NCBI GenBank assembly: GCA_013397935.1
Contig: VZRN01001189.1
Location: 798,256 to 862,255, forward strand
Direction of reading: 5' to 3'
DNA length: 64,000 bases
From: Dasyornis broadbenti
Lineage: Eukaryota > Chordata > Aves > Passeriformes > Dasyornithidae
The notes under the pieces are model-generated. The model was not told the origin of the DNA. It searched no databases and saw only the letters and a list, made by a program, of their open reading frames with translations. Shown one piece after another: positions 34,682 through 46,803 of this stretch; position 1 is the first letter of the stretch; each line of letters opens with the position of its first letter. Made by a program: the position numbers and the translations under genes.

Positions 34682-37600
34682 TTCCTTATGGAGATGCACT
34701 TCCCATGCCTGGTGGTGCCTAGCAGGGTGTGCTTATGCAACTGAAGTGGCTGGCTTGTTTTCTCTCTGCAAAGGCCAGTTCCACCCTGGGAAAACCCAGC
34801 ACTGAGGCTCCTTCCCATGGCTCAAAAGGTGGGAAGAAGAGGTTTAATGTCCACTGGGAGATTGGTGCCCTTTTTCTCCAAACACAGAGTATGCCCAGTC
34901 TGTATCCTAGCTCCATCCCTGCCTCCGTCCCACAGCTGCAGGGACGTGGTGCCTGGAACTGAACAGCAATGACTGGTCTCTGGCAAAGAGGAGCCAGAAT
35001 GGGCTGAGCAAAACTGGCAATTCCTGGGAGTTTCCCTGCTTCCAGAAGCAGAACATCAAACTTTTTTGTTGAAAGTGAAATAACCTTGTTATTTTTATGG
35101 CCAGCTACCCAAAGTCTGAAGCGGGATGAAGTGCAGCTACTAAATCAAAGGTGAGGTGCAGCAATGCCTGCTGACTGGAGTAACAAACAGTTGAGAAAGC
35201 CCCTTCTGCCTTTTGAGGTGACCTCCCAAAACTCAGACCGTGCACGGCTTTCTATTCAAAGAATTTTCATGCTGCTCTGACTTGCACTATATCATCTGCT
35301 CTCACAAACAAACCAATTTAATCGCTCTTCCTGGCATGCTGACAGTTCCTACATGTGCAGATGAGTTGTGTCTCAGCTTTGCCAATGCAAATGCTCTGTC
35401 CTCCAAATTTCCATGTTTTATTTTTGTTTGAAGATGCTCAGTGAATGCATAGACAATTGTTACATTTTGGTTTTCTCTATATTGTGTTTCTAATGCCTGA
35501 AAGCACACTGCTGTTTTATGAATCAGGCTTGGTGTATCAATGTATAACAGAGCCTGGAGTTGTTCTTTTCTCTGAACATCTACTTTTGTTCTTCATTGCA
35601 GCTCACCAAAAGTCATGATCAAAGCAACTGATGCTGGCATGCACACTGAAAGAGAGTGCACTGGCTGTTTTTGTAAGGAACAATTGTGAGCAGCTTGCTT
35701 TGAAGTGAATTTTGTCAGATTTTAAAAGGTAATTTGTCACTAGTGAAGATTAAAAAAAATTCAAAATTAATGTAAGTGTTGAAGGAGAAACAGATAGGTA
35801 GCTTTTACTAACATGATTTTACAGAACACATATTTAAAGGGAAAGAGAAATGGAAAAGTTAATAATATTACAGTGGAGGAATTATGTTGTATACATTTTC
35901 TGTGTTGGACAAAATTCACACTGAAACAGCTGCTTTCTAAAAATGCTTACAGAAATCAGTCCAATTTCTAAAGACACTGTGGTGTTTGGAAGTTATAACT
36001 TTATATATACAATTAACATGAAACCAGTCAGTGCTAAGGAAACTTCTCCAGCTCCTGGTCATCAACCCTGTGTTTAATAACTTGTAGCTGCTTGCCTGGG
36101 TGCTACATCTCTGATGTAGCACAGCACAGGGAGAACTCAGGTTCTTTTGGGCTACAACCAGCAGGTCAAACTTTTTAACTGAGATTTTATCAGCCCTTGG
36201 CCTCTGGTTTAGAATCAATTCCTCCACAGAATAACTGCAAATAGGACTCAGTTGCATGAAGGGACTTTCATGACTGTAATAAGTTTTACTTGGAGGAAAA
36301 TGAAGCTGTCCTGTTGCACAGAGGTACCTGCTGGGCAGAGCAGGACCTGGAAGTTATAGCCATGTGAGCAGAACCCATCCTAGAGCTGGCACTGATTTAG
36401 GGTTCACATATGAGATTTCAGTATTCCAAATTTCTCTATTAAAACTTTTGTTTTTCTGACCAGCTTCTCATGATCCCATGGCTTGCTGGGGCTGTGGCCT
36501 CAGGAGTTCATGTGCAACCTCACCTGTGAGCCCAGATTTACCTGTGCCTGTATTGGTACTCTCCAGATCTCAGTTTCCAGTTCTTCCCTCAAAACTTGCA
36601 TCCTCTTCCACAGATGCACCAGCTGCTCTCTCCAGCTCCACTACCCGTCCACAGAATGCCCATAAAATGCAGAGCACACATCAGCACTTACCGGGAGGTC
36701 CCAGGGAGATGCTGCAATGTCCAGACACCATGATGTGAGTCAGTGTTGCCATGGCAGCCCCAGCTTTGAATTCTCCTGCTTTCATGGTTTTCTTCCTCAA
36801 CCTTAGTATTAGTTAAACCCAGGTTTATATATATATCTGTGGTTTTGATGATAATTACTATTTACTTCTAGGGACTTGTTCTGCTGCTTTTTCTCTTGAT
36901 GGACTCTGGGTCAAAGAGGAAATTAAACAGTTCATTGCTGCTCTCTCCAGTGCCCAGAAAAAGCATGTCGTGGATATTTGTGAACCTGGGTGGACAGATG
37001 TGGGAGAAAAGTCTGAAATGGGCCTTCTGAGGGTTTATGGAAAGAATCTGTTAAAAAGCCCTACTCACTGAACCGCCTGTCCCGTTCCTGGGGATGAACT
37101 TTACTCTCTGGTGCAAGAAGTGGTGTTGACAGAGCACAGAGATGGGCAGAGAGGGGATGAGGTAGTGGTAGTGGTAGCAGAGAGGTGTCAGTGTAGGGTG
37201 GCAGTAGAAGCTGGAATAACAGCAGTGAAAAACAGAGGTGTTGGGGTCAAATGAGACTGAGCTCTCCCAGACCAGGAATATTTGCTGATATGTTGAAGTA
37301 TTTGCTGTGGTAACCTCAGGGCACTCCAGAGGCTGCATTACAGCTCATCAGTGTTTAATCTCACTCTCTTTTCTGCTTTTTCCTTGCCAGTAGGAAGTGT
37401 GTCTTATTCTGCTGTCGTGGTCTATGTGAAGGGTAACTCAGGGTGCTGTAATTTCCTGCTGTACACTTCCATTTTGCCTCTTCGCTGGTGAATACATGTC
37501 TTTAATTACAGGCAGCAGAAGCAATTTATTTGTTTAATAGCGTCCAGGAAACATACCCAAGGGAGATCTCTGAACACGACCACAAAGCTGATAAGGATTA

Positions 37601-40600
37601 ATGTTAGGTGATAGAACCCTGGATAAAGCTATTCTCACATTTGGGTCAATGTCTGCTATTCATAGCATGAGCATTAAGTAAACGAATATCAGCTTATTAT
37701 GTGCTATTATATTTAATGAGGTTCAGTATTTACTTTTGCTCTAAGGACTGCTGAGGACTACATTAGCATCGTTGTATGCTCTGGCAGGCAGAAGAGCAGT
37801 GTGGTGAGTTTAGCACAACAGTCACATCAGAGCTTTCAAAGGGCACTATGTGACCTCTATATTTTATTGTTTGGCAAAGCTAATGATATTTGAGTTAGTC
37901 CCCATTGCTAACAGAGAATTCATTATTAGTGGGTATAAATCTCTTTCCTGCTACAGGTGCTGATATCTGCTGTGGAAGTTAATAGACACATCCATAGTCA
38001 TTTACCAAAAAAACAGAAGCTCCAAGACTATTGCTGATATTGTTGTGGTTTATCCAACAGCTCTGGGTCCCTGCTGTGCTCTGTGTCAGAAATAACAAAG
38101 CAGCTCCCTTGCTGACACCTGCACTTATATTCTTGCCTCCATTAATTTCCTACATTGATTAAAAAGTAATAATAATAATAATCCCAGAAATATTTAGGAA
38201 GTGCAGAAACCCAGCTGCATCCTGCACATGGTGGGCCAGTGTGTGTGCGTGAGCCGAAGCCAGGAAGCTCCACACTCCCCTGAACAGCTGCCTCCACAAG
38301 GCTCTTTCCAAATCCCTGCAGCCTGGCAGGATTTCTTCCTTTATCCCTTGGCTGTTCATCACCTCTCGCCTGCTTGCCCACCACTTCAGCCCACCTGGCA
38401 CCCATTGTGTGGGCTCTCCAGGGCCAGGACTGCCTCGTGCTTCCCCTGCAACACCCTGCTTTGAGGTTAATCCAGAGGCTGAAGATTCTCAGTACTGACC
38501 ACCATGCAGCAGAAACCAACCCATATCCAGCAATAACTTCTGTGTAGAAACAGGAGCTTACTGGGAAAGTCTGGTTTTGTGTTCACTATGTTGAGTCACA
38601 CTGTGGTTCTGGGGGAGCTGAAACCACTCTGGGGATTCTTGAGGCTGTGCTAAAAAGAGCCTGATTTATTGTGCTGAGGAGCAAAACCATCTCTGGTTGT
38701 GGGTAGTAAACAACCATCTATGAAGACATAGAAAGCAGCAATGTTAAAGAATATAAAATTGAATATATTTCTTAATGGCACAGTTACTCAAGAAAGACAA
38801 GCCATGAAGTGCTTCACATACTGCAGCTCAGCACTGCCAAGCTCTAGACCAGCAACCTCACTGCACCAGCATCTGAACCAGCATCTGCACTGGCATGGGG
38901 CAATGAGAAACGCCCTGCCTGAGAGAATTCACGGTCCCACTGAAGACCAAGGGAGGACCTATTGCTACCAAGAGATAAAGACAGAGAGTGAGCATAGAGC
39001 CTATGTTCTTTGTGTGAGAGACAAAACTACCAGTGTGTTGTTTATCCCATTATTTTATGGAAGGTTAGGCTGAAAACCAGCACATCTGGTCCTTGGCAGC
39101 AATGGGAACCAACCTGAGTGGTTTCCTGTATCGGTACACTGAACCCCTGCAGATGAGGAACATCTGTGTGCTCCAGAGTAGGACTTGCATCCTGCAGAAG
39201 TGGTTTTCCCATCTGGGGGGAATTTTCAATATATTAGACTTTTCTGTCTCTTATCAGCCAAAAATTCAAACTAAGGAGAAATTAAAATCTCAGACATTTC
39301 GTTTTGAACAGAAGTCCCTAAATTACGCAGCCTAACAGGCAGAAGGAGTTACTATAAAGTCTTTGTTTAGATCTTTGTTCTAAATTTAGAGATTTTACTG
39401 GCTGTAAATAAAATCCTTGTAGTTGCACATATACAACATTTTCCTTCTCTTGTTTTTATTTTGGGTGTGTTAAATATGTATTACTAAGTAATTGAAATGT
39501 CATAGTCCTAGATTAAACTCCTCTAGTGGAATGAAATTAAAGGTTTCTACTCCTGGTTTAAAAGAACCCAGTGTGAATGTTTTATAGCACCAGCAAAGCC
39601 AGAATTACAGGTTATGCTCCCAATCTGTGTGCATGACTAACACCAGGAAAACAGAAACAGTCTGAACTTTTAGAGGTTCAAGCAAAGAAATAATGAAGGA
39701 AATGTAACTTATTTTAGATCCAGCGTTCTCCTGGAAGGAAGCAGTTCCTGTGACAATTCTGTGCTCTGATGACTTAGAATTGGGGGTGCATTCCAGAGAG
39801 GATGCCTGGACTCTGTGTGGATCTGATGTTTTCATCCCAGATGTCCCATAGTACTTGATTTGATGGGACAGGCTCACAGCAAAGCAGCTGAAGCTGTTCA
39901 ATCACCTCAGGGAAGCAGTCAGGAATGGAGGCTAAGGAACAGCCTCCTCCAGAATTTTCTGCACCTCAGATGACCCCAGGAAAAACTAGATGGCTGCTTA
40001 TATCTGCTTCCATCTTTAGTACAGGAGGGAAATGCCCTCTTCAGCAGCAAGGCAGCGTGCTTGACCCTCCTTTCTGTGTGTTCCAGCAAGCAGAACACCA
40101 GTGACCTTCATGAGAGGGGGAGGGACACATCACTGCTGACTTTTGGGGAGAACGTGGCACATTTGTCACTGTCGGTCTGGGGCAACAGGGAGCCTGTCAC
40201 CATCTTCAGCTCTGCAGTGGGATCCTCCTTCCAAGCTTGTGACTGGGCAGGAGTTGGTGGTTATGGGAGGAAGCAGCAAAAATGCTCGCTGCTGTGCTGA
40301 TTTGATTTTAAACTTTCACCCAAGGAATGCTGAGTCAAAGCTGCTTCACTCCTCACATGGGCCAAAATCACCCTGCAGGGTTCTACTGCAAGGTGCTATT
40401 CCCAGCTGGCTTCTGCTTCATTTCCTCCTCAGCCTCTCAGCCAGCTTTGTGACATGCCAGCGAGTACAATTTCCCATTTCCTTCCTCAGCTAATCCTGAA
40501 AGAGACAATAAATAACAAGAGGAGTCCTTTATAAGTAGATATGAATTACTAACATCCGCAACATTACTAAACTTACACGGTAATTTGTTGTCAGAATATC

Positions 40601-40880
40601 TATTGGTACGAGCAGCAGTTGGATAGGCCTGTGCTACAGAATGTCTCACTTCTCCTTCAAGGTTTCCTCTACAGCAGTGTCCTTCTGTTTTTCCTCCTGG
40701 AGGTGATTCTCTTGAGCTGGAGCTTATCAGGAAATGAACAGAAATAAAACCTCAAACAAAACTCATTTTATGTGAAAAGATCAAATCAAAGGTTGAGATT
40801 CTTTACCGAGATAGGGGGATTTAAGAATCTTTTAAATACACCTTTCTAAAACAGCTGCAATGACCAATGAACACCCTCTT
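34682..40880. other. Intergenic sequence
   Basis: No gene was recognised. A short GTA/GTG-rich tract at 37.16-37.18 kb and a five-copy 'taa' run at 38167-38180 are the only simple repeats noted. Confidence 0.55.
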
Positions 40881-41223
40881 TCCACAGCTGTGAAAATGCA
40901 GCACAAAGGTGGCTCAGTCCGCAGCGCTGCCGGGAAGCCGGAGCCCCATCCCACACCAAACCGCAACTCCGGCCCCTGATGCTGCACACGGGCTGGACCC
41001 CGAAACAGCTCTGAAAGGCGCTGAAGAGGGGAGCAAAGGTCCTGCTGGCAGCGGGAAGCGGGGCCGGGAGAGAAGCCGGCACTGCGCGGCTGCGGCCGCG
41101 TCCCCAGAGGGTGGCGCTGGGGCCCCGCCGTGCGCTGCCGGCAGCGCCGGGCGCCGGGCCGGTGTCACCGGACAGCGAGGGGCTCTGCGGGGTGTGCGCT
41201 GCCCCGGAGTGTCCGCAGAGCCC
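40881..41223 (+). promoter_or_regulatory. CpG island with candidate plus-strand first exon
   Basis: A 340-bp GC- and CpG-rich block inside AT-richer DNA. It contains a NotI-like gcggccgc stretch and ends at a strong donor, GAGCCC|GTAAGTGA, with the GT at 41224-41225. This is the layout of a CpG promoter plus exon 1. The plus frame is open from 40909 through the donor, but the sequence is alanine- and glycine-rich and not recognisable. In human the divergent neighbour of WDR44 is KLHL13, so an alternative KLHL13 promoter or an lncRNA are the likely options. Confidence 0.55.
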
Positions 41224-41413
41224 GTAAGTGATGCGCAGCCTGGCTCCCCTCGACTGAGCTGCACAGCGGAGCCCCGGTATCCAATCCCGCTGGAGGCTTT
41301 GGGGCCACTACTGCCCCTGAGTCAACATGGGCTTTACATTTCAAGGAGAAAGACACCAACGTCTTGCCATTGTACCCAATAGCTAAAGCCATCCTTAAGG
41401 GGAAATGAATCAT

Positions 41414-41543
41414 GCCTTATCCCTGGAAGTGTTAAAGGCCAGGTTGGATAGCTCTTTGAGCAATCTAGTCTTGTAGAAGGTGAAGATTGGAACTAGATGG
41501 TCCTTAAGGTCCCTTCCAACTCAAAGCATTCCGTCATTCTATG
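41414..41543 (+). mobile_element. CR1 3' tail fragment
   Basis: The plus strand shows 'ccctggaagtgttaaaggcc', 'aggttggatagctctttgag', 'gaactagatggtccttaagg' and 'tcccttccaactcaaagcat', then 'cattctatg'. It is a clear CR1 terminus, 190 bp downstream of the CpG-island donor. Confidence 0.9.
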
Positions 41544-42378
41544 CCTCCATTCGGGAATTGGCAAAAGGAATAAGTTCAAAGCTGCTTATTTGCCTCCGCA
41601 TGAGATCTGATCTTAAGCATGCTCACTCCCTTGGGACCTTTCCATTTGCTTGTCTTTGCAGCAGTGCTCAGGAGTTATTTTGATCTCTGCAAGAAATAAG
41701 ACTGGTGGCTTTTCCCACTTCCTTTCGAACAGTTTGGTTTTGGGTACCAGCTGAAACACTGGACACAGCATGTCTGCAATAAAGCAAGCTGAGGTCTGCC
41801 CTGTGCATGATTGGCTTGGCTGCTCTCTTTCATAACTAAAAAATACAGAAAGCCCCCAGGCTCTCCTGCACAGATATTTCACAAAAGCTAAGAGGAAAAA
41901 TCAATTTAAAATGGATTAACTCTTATGAGTGTACCTCAGCTTTCTTGAATATATATCACAGGGCAATTTAAATAGATTAAGTCCTGCAAGTTTAGCTCTG
42001 TATCCTGAATACCATGGAATTAAGGAAGGCATGTTTTCTAAGATCTCTGGGAAGGACACTGATTCATTGCACAAAGCAGAGGTCTAGTGCAGGCTGGTGA
42101 CTATTGGAAAGAGCTTGCTGTGTTGCTTAGGTTGCTGTCTGGTGCTTATCTCCCCTCACCGTGCCTTAAAGCAGAGCAAACAACAGTTCACTATCCCCTT
42201 CCTCAGGCAGCGGTGAAAGGGCATTCTGGTATTACAGAAAAGCACTATTGCTTCTGGGGGAATGACTTGGACAAACATCCTGCTGTGCAGTTTGGTGCAA
42301 TGGAAACAGGTTGTCCCTTCCTTGGCACTGGGGCAAAGTAGCCACTGGGTAGCAGGGACAGGAGGATGTCTGGTGGTA

Positions 42379-42437
42379 GTGGTTACAGTAGTGGTTACAG
42401 TAGTGGTTAGGGGTAGTGGCTGGGGTTAGGGTTGGGA
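42379..42437 (+). repeat. 12-bp tandem repeat grading into TTAGGG-like sequence
   Basis: The unit 'gtggttacagta' occurs twice exactly, from 42379 and 42391. A changed third copy, 'gtggttaggggta', leads into 'gggttagggttggg', which contains two near-telomeric hexamers. Only about 60 bp is involved. Confidence 0.75.
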
Positions 42438-45400
42438 GAATCAAAGAACACTGGCTCTGGAAAAGGCATGCCAAGGTGATCCTGGCAGGGCTCCAACATT
42501 GCTGCTCCTACATATTTCTAATCTGGACCACCCCCCGTGCTGATGGGAACTGGATGCTGTGCTGAGCATGGTATCCACAGCTCCTCTCCCCCTCCTGCCA
42601 CTGGAGTTTGGGGGTTTTCACAGTGCCATGGCGCATGGCACTACTGCAGGGGACTGAGTATGTGTGAATGCAAGGGTCACTCTGCAGGCAGGACGATGTC
42701 TGCTGCCAGATCCCCCGCAGACCTGCTGTCTGCGGAGCCAAAGCAGCATAAGGCCCCCAAGCATTTGGCACACAGGTGGCTGCAGTTTTGTCTAAATACC
42801 TGATTTGGAAAGCAGTTTGCAAAGCCATGGAGACCTGTCCCTCCTTGACACAGTGCTTGCAGGGTAATGCTGGCACCAGAAGACTGGGCACTGCTGCAGC
42901 CCGTGGAGCAATGCTCCAACCATGCCATTTGGCAGCACAAGCCTGCCTGTGCTGGCCTGGATCTGTGGCTGCTGCAGGCAGGGACCCTGTTTCACACTCA
43001 CAGCTCCCTCTGGCCATTGGGGCCACCACCCGCAATAGGGTCCTGCTCATTCAGTGCTTGCAAACCAGACAGGATCTTCCCGTCTTGCAGATTTAAACTC
43101 CTCATTTGTTTTTACAACAGCCAAATGAGCAGCTGACTCTACCAAGGCTATAAAGAAAGACTTGCCCATTCTGTTCTGAGTATTCTGTTTTGTCTCTCCC
43201 AGACAGAGAAGCTCCATGCATGCAGCACAAAGAAATATGTCAAGGAACAGAAGAAAACAGTTTAAGAGATAATATCTGCATATAAAAAACTGAATGAATA
43301 GCTGCTAGTATGAAATAAAGGAGCCAGATCCTTACCAGAGGAGCCACAGCTGGATGTGCAGAGGGCAGCTCCCCAGGACATCAATGCCCAGAAGGGCTCT
43401 CAGGGGGGGCTCAGAAGCACCATCTGGACACTGAGCACCTGCAGTTCACAGTGCCATCGAGCAGTAAGCATGATGCACCCTGCCAGCTTGCAGGAAAAGT
43501 AAATATTGACATTTTGGAGAAACTTGTAAATAGCATCTTGGATAAAACTTTATTTAAGCAGACAGGACCTTTACGTTCACAAGTGATATGGAATCCAGTA
43601 AAGACCAAATGTCAGACCGTAGCCTTTAAAGAACAAGACAAATGACCACAGCAAAGGACACATTACAATAAGTAAATCTGAAATCAGCGGCAGCTCTCAG
43701 AGCACTTGGAGGAAACAGAAGCTGATCCAGTACCAAAATCTTCCCCTGTCTCGCAGTGAGAGGTGCAGGACGTGCAGCAGGAGCCAATTTAGATTCTCAT
43801 GCTACTGATGGCAACCTGAACCAAAGGCAGAGGTTTCCTCCTCCTTCTCCAGTCCGTGGCAGTGCTGTCACAGTGCTGCCTCACAACACAACCTGTGCCT
43901 GGGGCATTTCGCATGGAGCAGCTCCAAGGCAGAAAAGCAATGTTCCCTCAGGAGCAGAACTGTGGGGCTCACACACCAGCACCCCAATGCTGAACACAGC
44001 AATGTGCTCCTCAGCAGTGGCAAAGAAAGGCAGTCTCTCACCTACCCAAGGCGGGTCTGAGCTGCAAAGAGCCTCTATGTGAAACAGGCATTGCAGAGCA
44101 TACTTTACAAAAAAGGGGGCAAGGTGGAGCATGGCATCGAGGCTCTTGGCATCCTTTGTGCCTGGATGGTGCAGTCCTGGCTGGAATCACTGACAGGGTA
44201 GGGAAGTGCACTCCATGCTTTGCCAGATATTCACTTGTGCCTCTAGCTAGCACTAAAAATAGTTCGCTTTCATCAGCCCCAAGTTCATCACCAAAAAAGA
44301 GCAAGCAGATTTAGTTCATTTGAACACAGCTTTGTCTAGTCTTCAAGGGGAAGATGCAAGGCTGGCTTTTGCATTTATTACTTAAACAAGATGGAAACCT
44401 TTAGGGTGCAGTGGCAGGACCAGGTGGGGACTTCCGATGGCAACAGTGACAACCTGTCCTTTTTCCTGCTAATAAGGGTTAGGCCAGATCCAGTCCTATC
44501 TGTGCGAGCAGTTCTGCTGAGCCCAGGGTTTACACCAGTGTTCAGATTACTTCCCACTAGTTACAGACTGAATAAAGGAAGCTCAGTGAGGCTTAAAGCC
44601 CGTGTGAAACCCCTGCACAGCACAGTGAACTGTTCACATTCCAGGTAGAAATGGTTGTTCACCTCCATACAGGTGATGGCTAAGTCAGAGACTTTCACAA
44701 GGGGTGGCTGTCCCAGAGCTGTGGTCTCAGCAGAAAGCGTAGCTCAGCCAGTGTTTTAAAGCATTAGGTGCTGGGAAAAGCAGGAAACACAGGAAACACA
44801 GTGTTCATACTCTTGTTGGATGCATCTGGCCCTCAGCAGATTGAAATTCAGGCTCCAGTGTCATCTCAGCTGCTTGCATTTGATTTACTCCTCAGCCAGG
44901 AATGATTTATGTATTTCTGCCTATTGCAGTTCATTAGATCTAGATAACAACCATCTTGCTTCAACCTGAGGGCTCATCCAACTTTTTATGCTGATGTACC
45001 CTGACACAAAGTCAGTCAGGAATGTGAAACTATGGCAATATTTGCTTTAAGCCCACTAATCTGAAGTGCTCTGGCATGGAACCATGCCTGGCTGCCCAAC
45101 CCAGGGCTCTCTGGGCACAGGCGCCTCTGGTACAGCACCTTGGCCCTAATAAGGGGGAACATCAGGGCTCTGGCTCAGGGACTGGCTGCTGCTCCAATGC
45201 AGATTACACCACAGTCCTGGCTCTGATGAGGCTGTTGTAGGAAAGTGCTAATGGGACTTTTGCTGCTTATTTGCTGTGGGCCAATACTAGCAACGAGAAA
45301 CCACAAATTACACCTGGCTGTACAAAGGCAGCTCCGGGGGGTGACTTGAGGAACATGACCCACAGATTTCTGTAATGTAACACTGTACAAATGCACCCAT

Positions 45401-46754
45401 CCCCTTTTCCAAATGTCCTTGCAAATATCAGGCTGGCTTGGTCAGCTGACACCCATCTGTTCCCAGTGCTGCTGTACTCTGGGCCTCACTGTCCATCAGC
45501 AAAGCTTAAGCCCCAGTTTGTAGGTTCAGCCTGAGCAGCCTCAGGGAAGCTGAGAGCTGTACCAGGGCATGAAGCTTGGGCAGCTCTTTGCTCAGCAAAG
45601 CTCAGCAGTGATGTGGACAGGTCACTGTGCAGATGTTGTGTCTTTGTTAAGTGTAAAATTAAAGATAAAGGAAGAGTAAACTGGGAAATGGCAAAACTTT
45701 TCAGCACTATTCTGGCACAGAAATGACTTCCCAGGATTCGCTCAAAGTGATGTTGCACCGTCTTCTCACATATGTGTAGATTCGTTTTGTTCTCTTGCAA
45801 TTGCACCTTTTAAGAGCAAGTAAAAAACTCAACCTTATTGAAAAAAAATAAATCCTGTCTGGTAGCTTGGAAGCTGCTGCTCTGTAGGAGAGTCTGTTGT
45901 CTTTATCTGCAGAGCAACAGCTTGCCCCAGCCCTGGCCATGGGGATTATAGATGCTCTGGTGATGCTCAGGGTGAATTAATCTGTCCTTCTGAGGTGTAT
46001 GTCTATGTGTCCCCCAAATTGCACCAGGAGTGGGTCAGCTCTGGTGGCTGGAGCTTTCCTCACAGTTTGGCTCCTTGTACCTCCCTGTGCCACTGCCTGC
46101 AAGGTTCTCAGGTGCCACCAGCCCTGGCATCTTTTTCCCCACTCACAGAGAGAAGCAGACTGGCCTTAGACCACAGCCATGTCAGGGGCTGTGGTGTCCA
46201 TGCCACGGGGCTTGGGGCAGGAAAAACCCCAGACATGCAGCATCCAGGAGCAGCAGCTGGCATCGCTGCCGGGAGGGCCTTGCATACTGGTCCCTGAACC
46301 CTCCCATTCCCAGGGGTACACTGGCTCCGATAAAAGACAATTTCCCACACATTCTGCAGTTTACATAGTGATTAGCTTCCGATGCTAATTCCCAGGGGGA
46401 GGTTGCTGAATTATAATTGGACATATGACGTAGCAAGGGCGTAACTTAACTCCTCAGAAGCCTTTTCTGAAGCAGATGAGTATCTTGATTATGCTGTCTG
46501 CATTTCTAACCAAATGTTTGTTGAACAAGGCGTATTTGTTATCTAGATCCAATGCACCCCCTCCTGCTGCGGGTGCTGAGGCAGCAGCTCTGAGCGCTGG
46601 GAGAAGCCAGAGAGGTGCAGGTGGGTCCAGGAGCGACTCGTCAGCCCCGAGCGGTGCTGCTTGTGGGCACAGGGAATGTATCGGAATACACACAGGCACA
46701 GCTCTGCTCCCTGATCTTGGTCACAAGCGTTGGCGTTTCAAATATGGACAGCTA

Positions 46755-46803
46755 TTTTCTAAAAATCCTACACAATAGGATTTTTCTAAAAATACTACAC
46801 AAT
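46755..46803 (+). repeat. 27-bp imperfect tandem duplication
   Basis: 'ttttctaaaaatcctacaca' at 46755 recurs as 'ttttctaaaaatactacaca' at 46782, with one mismatch in 22 bp and a period of 27. It is a simple local duplication. Confidence 0.8.
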
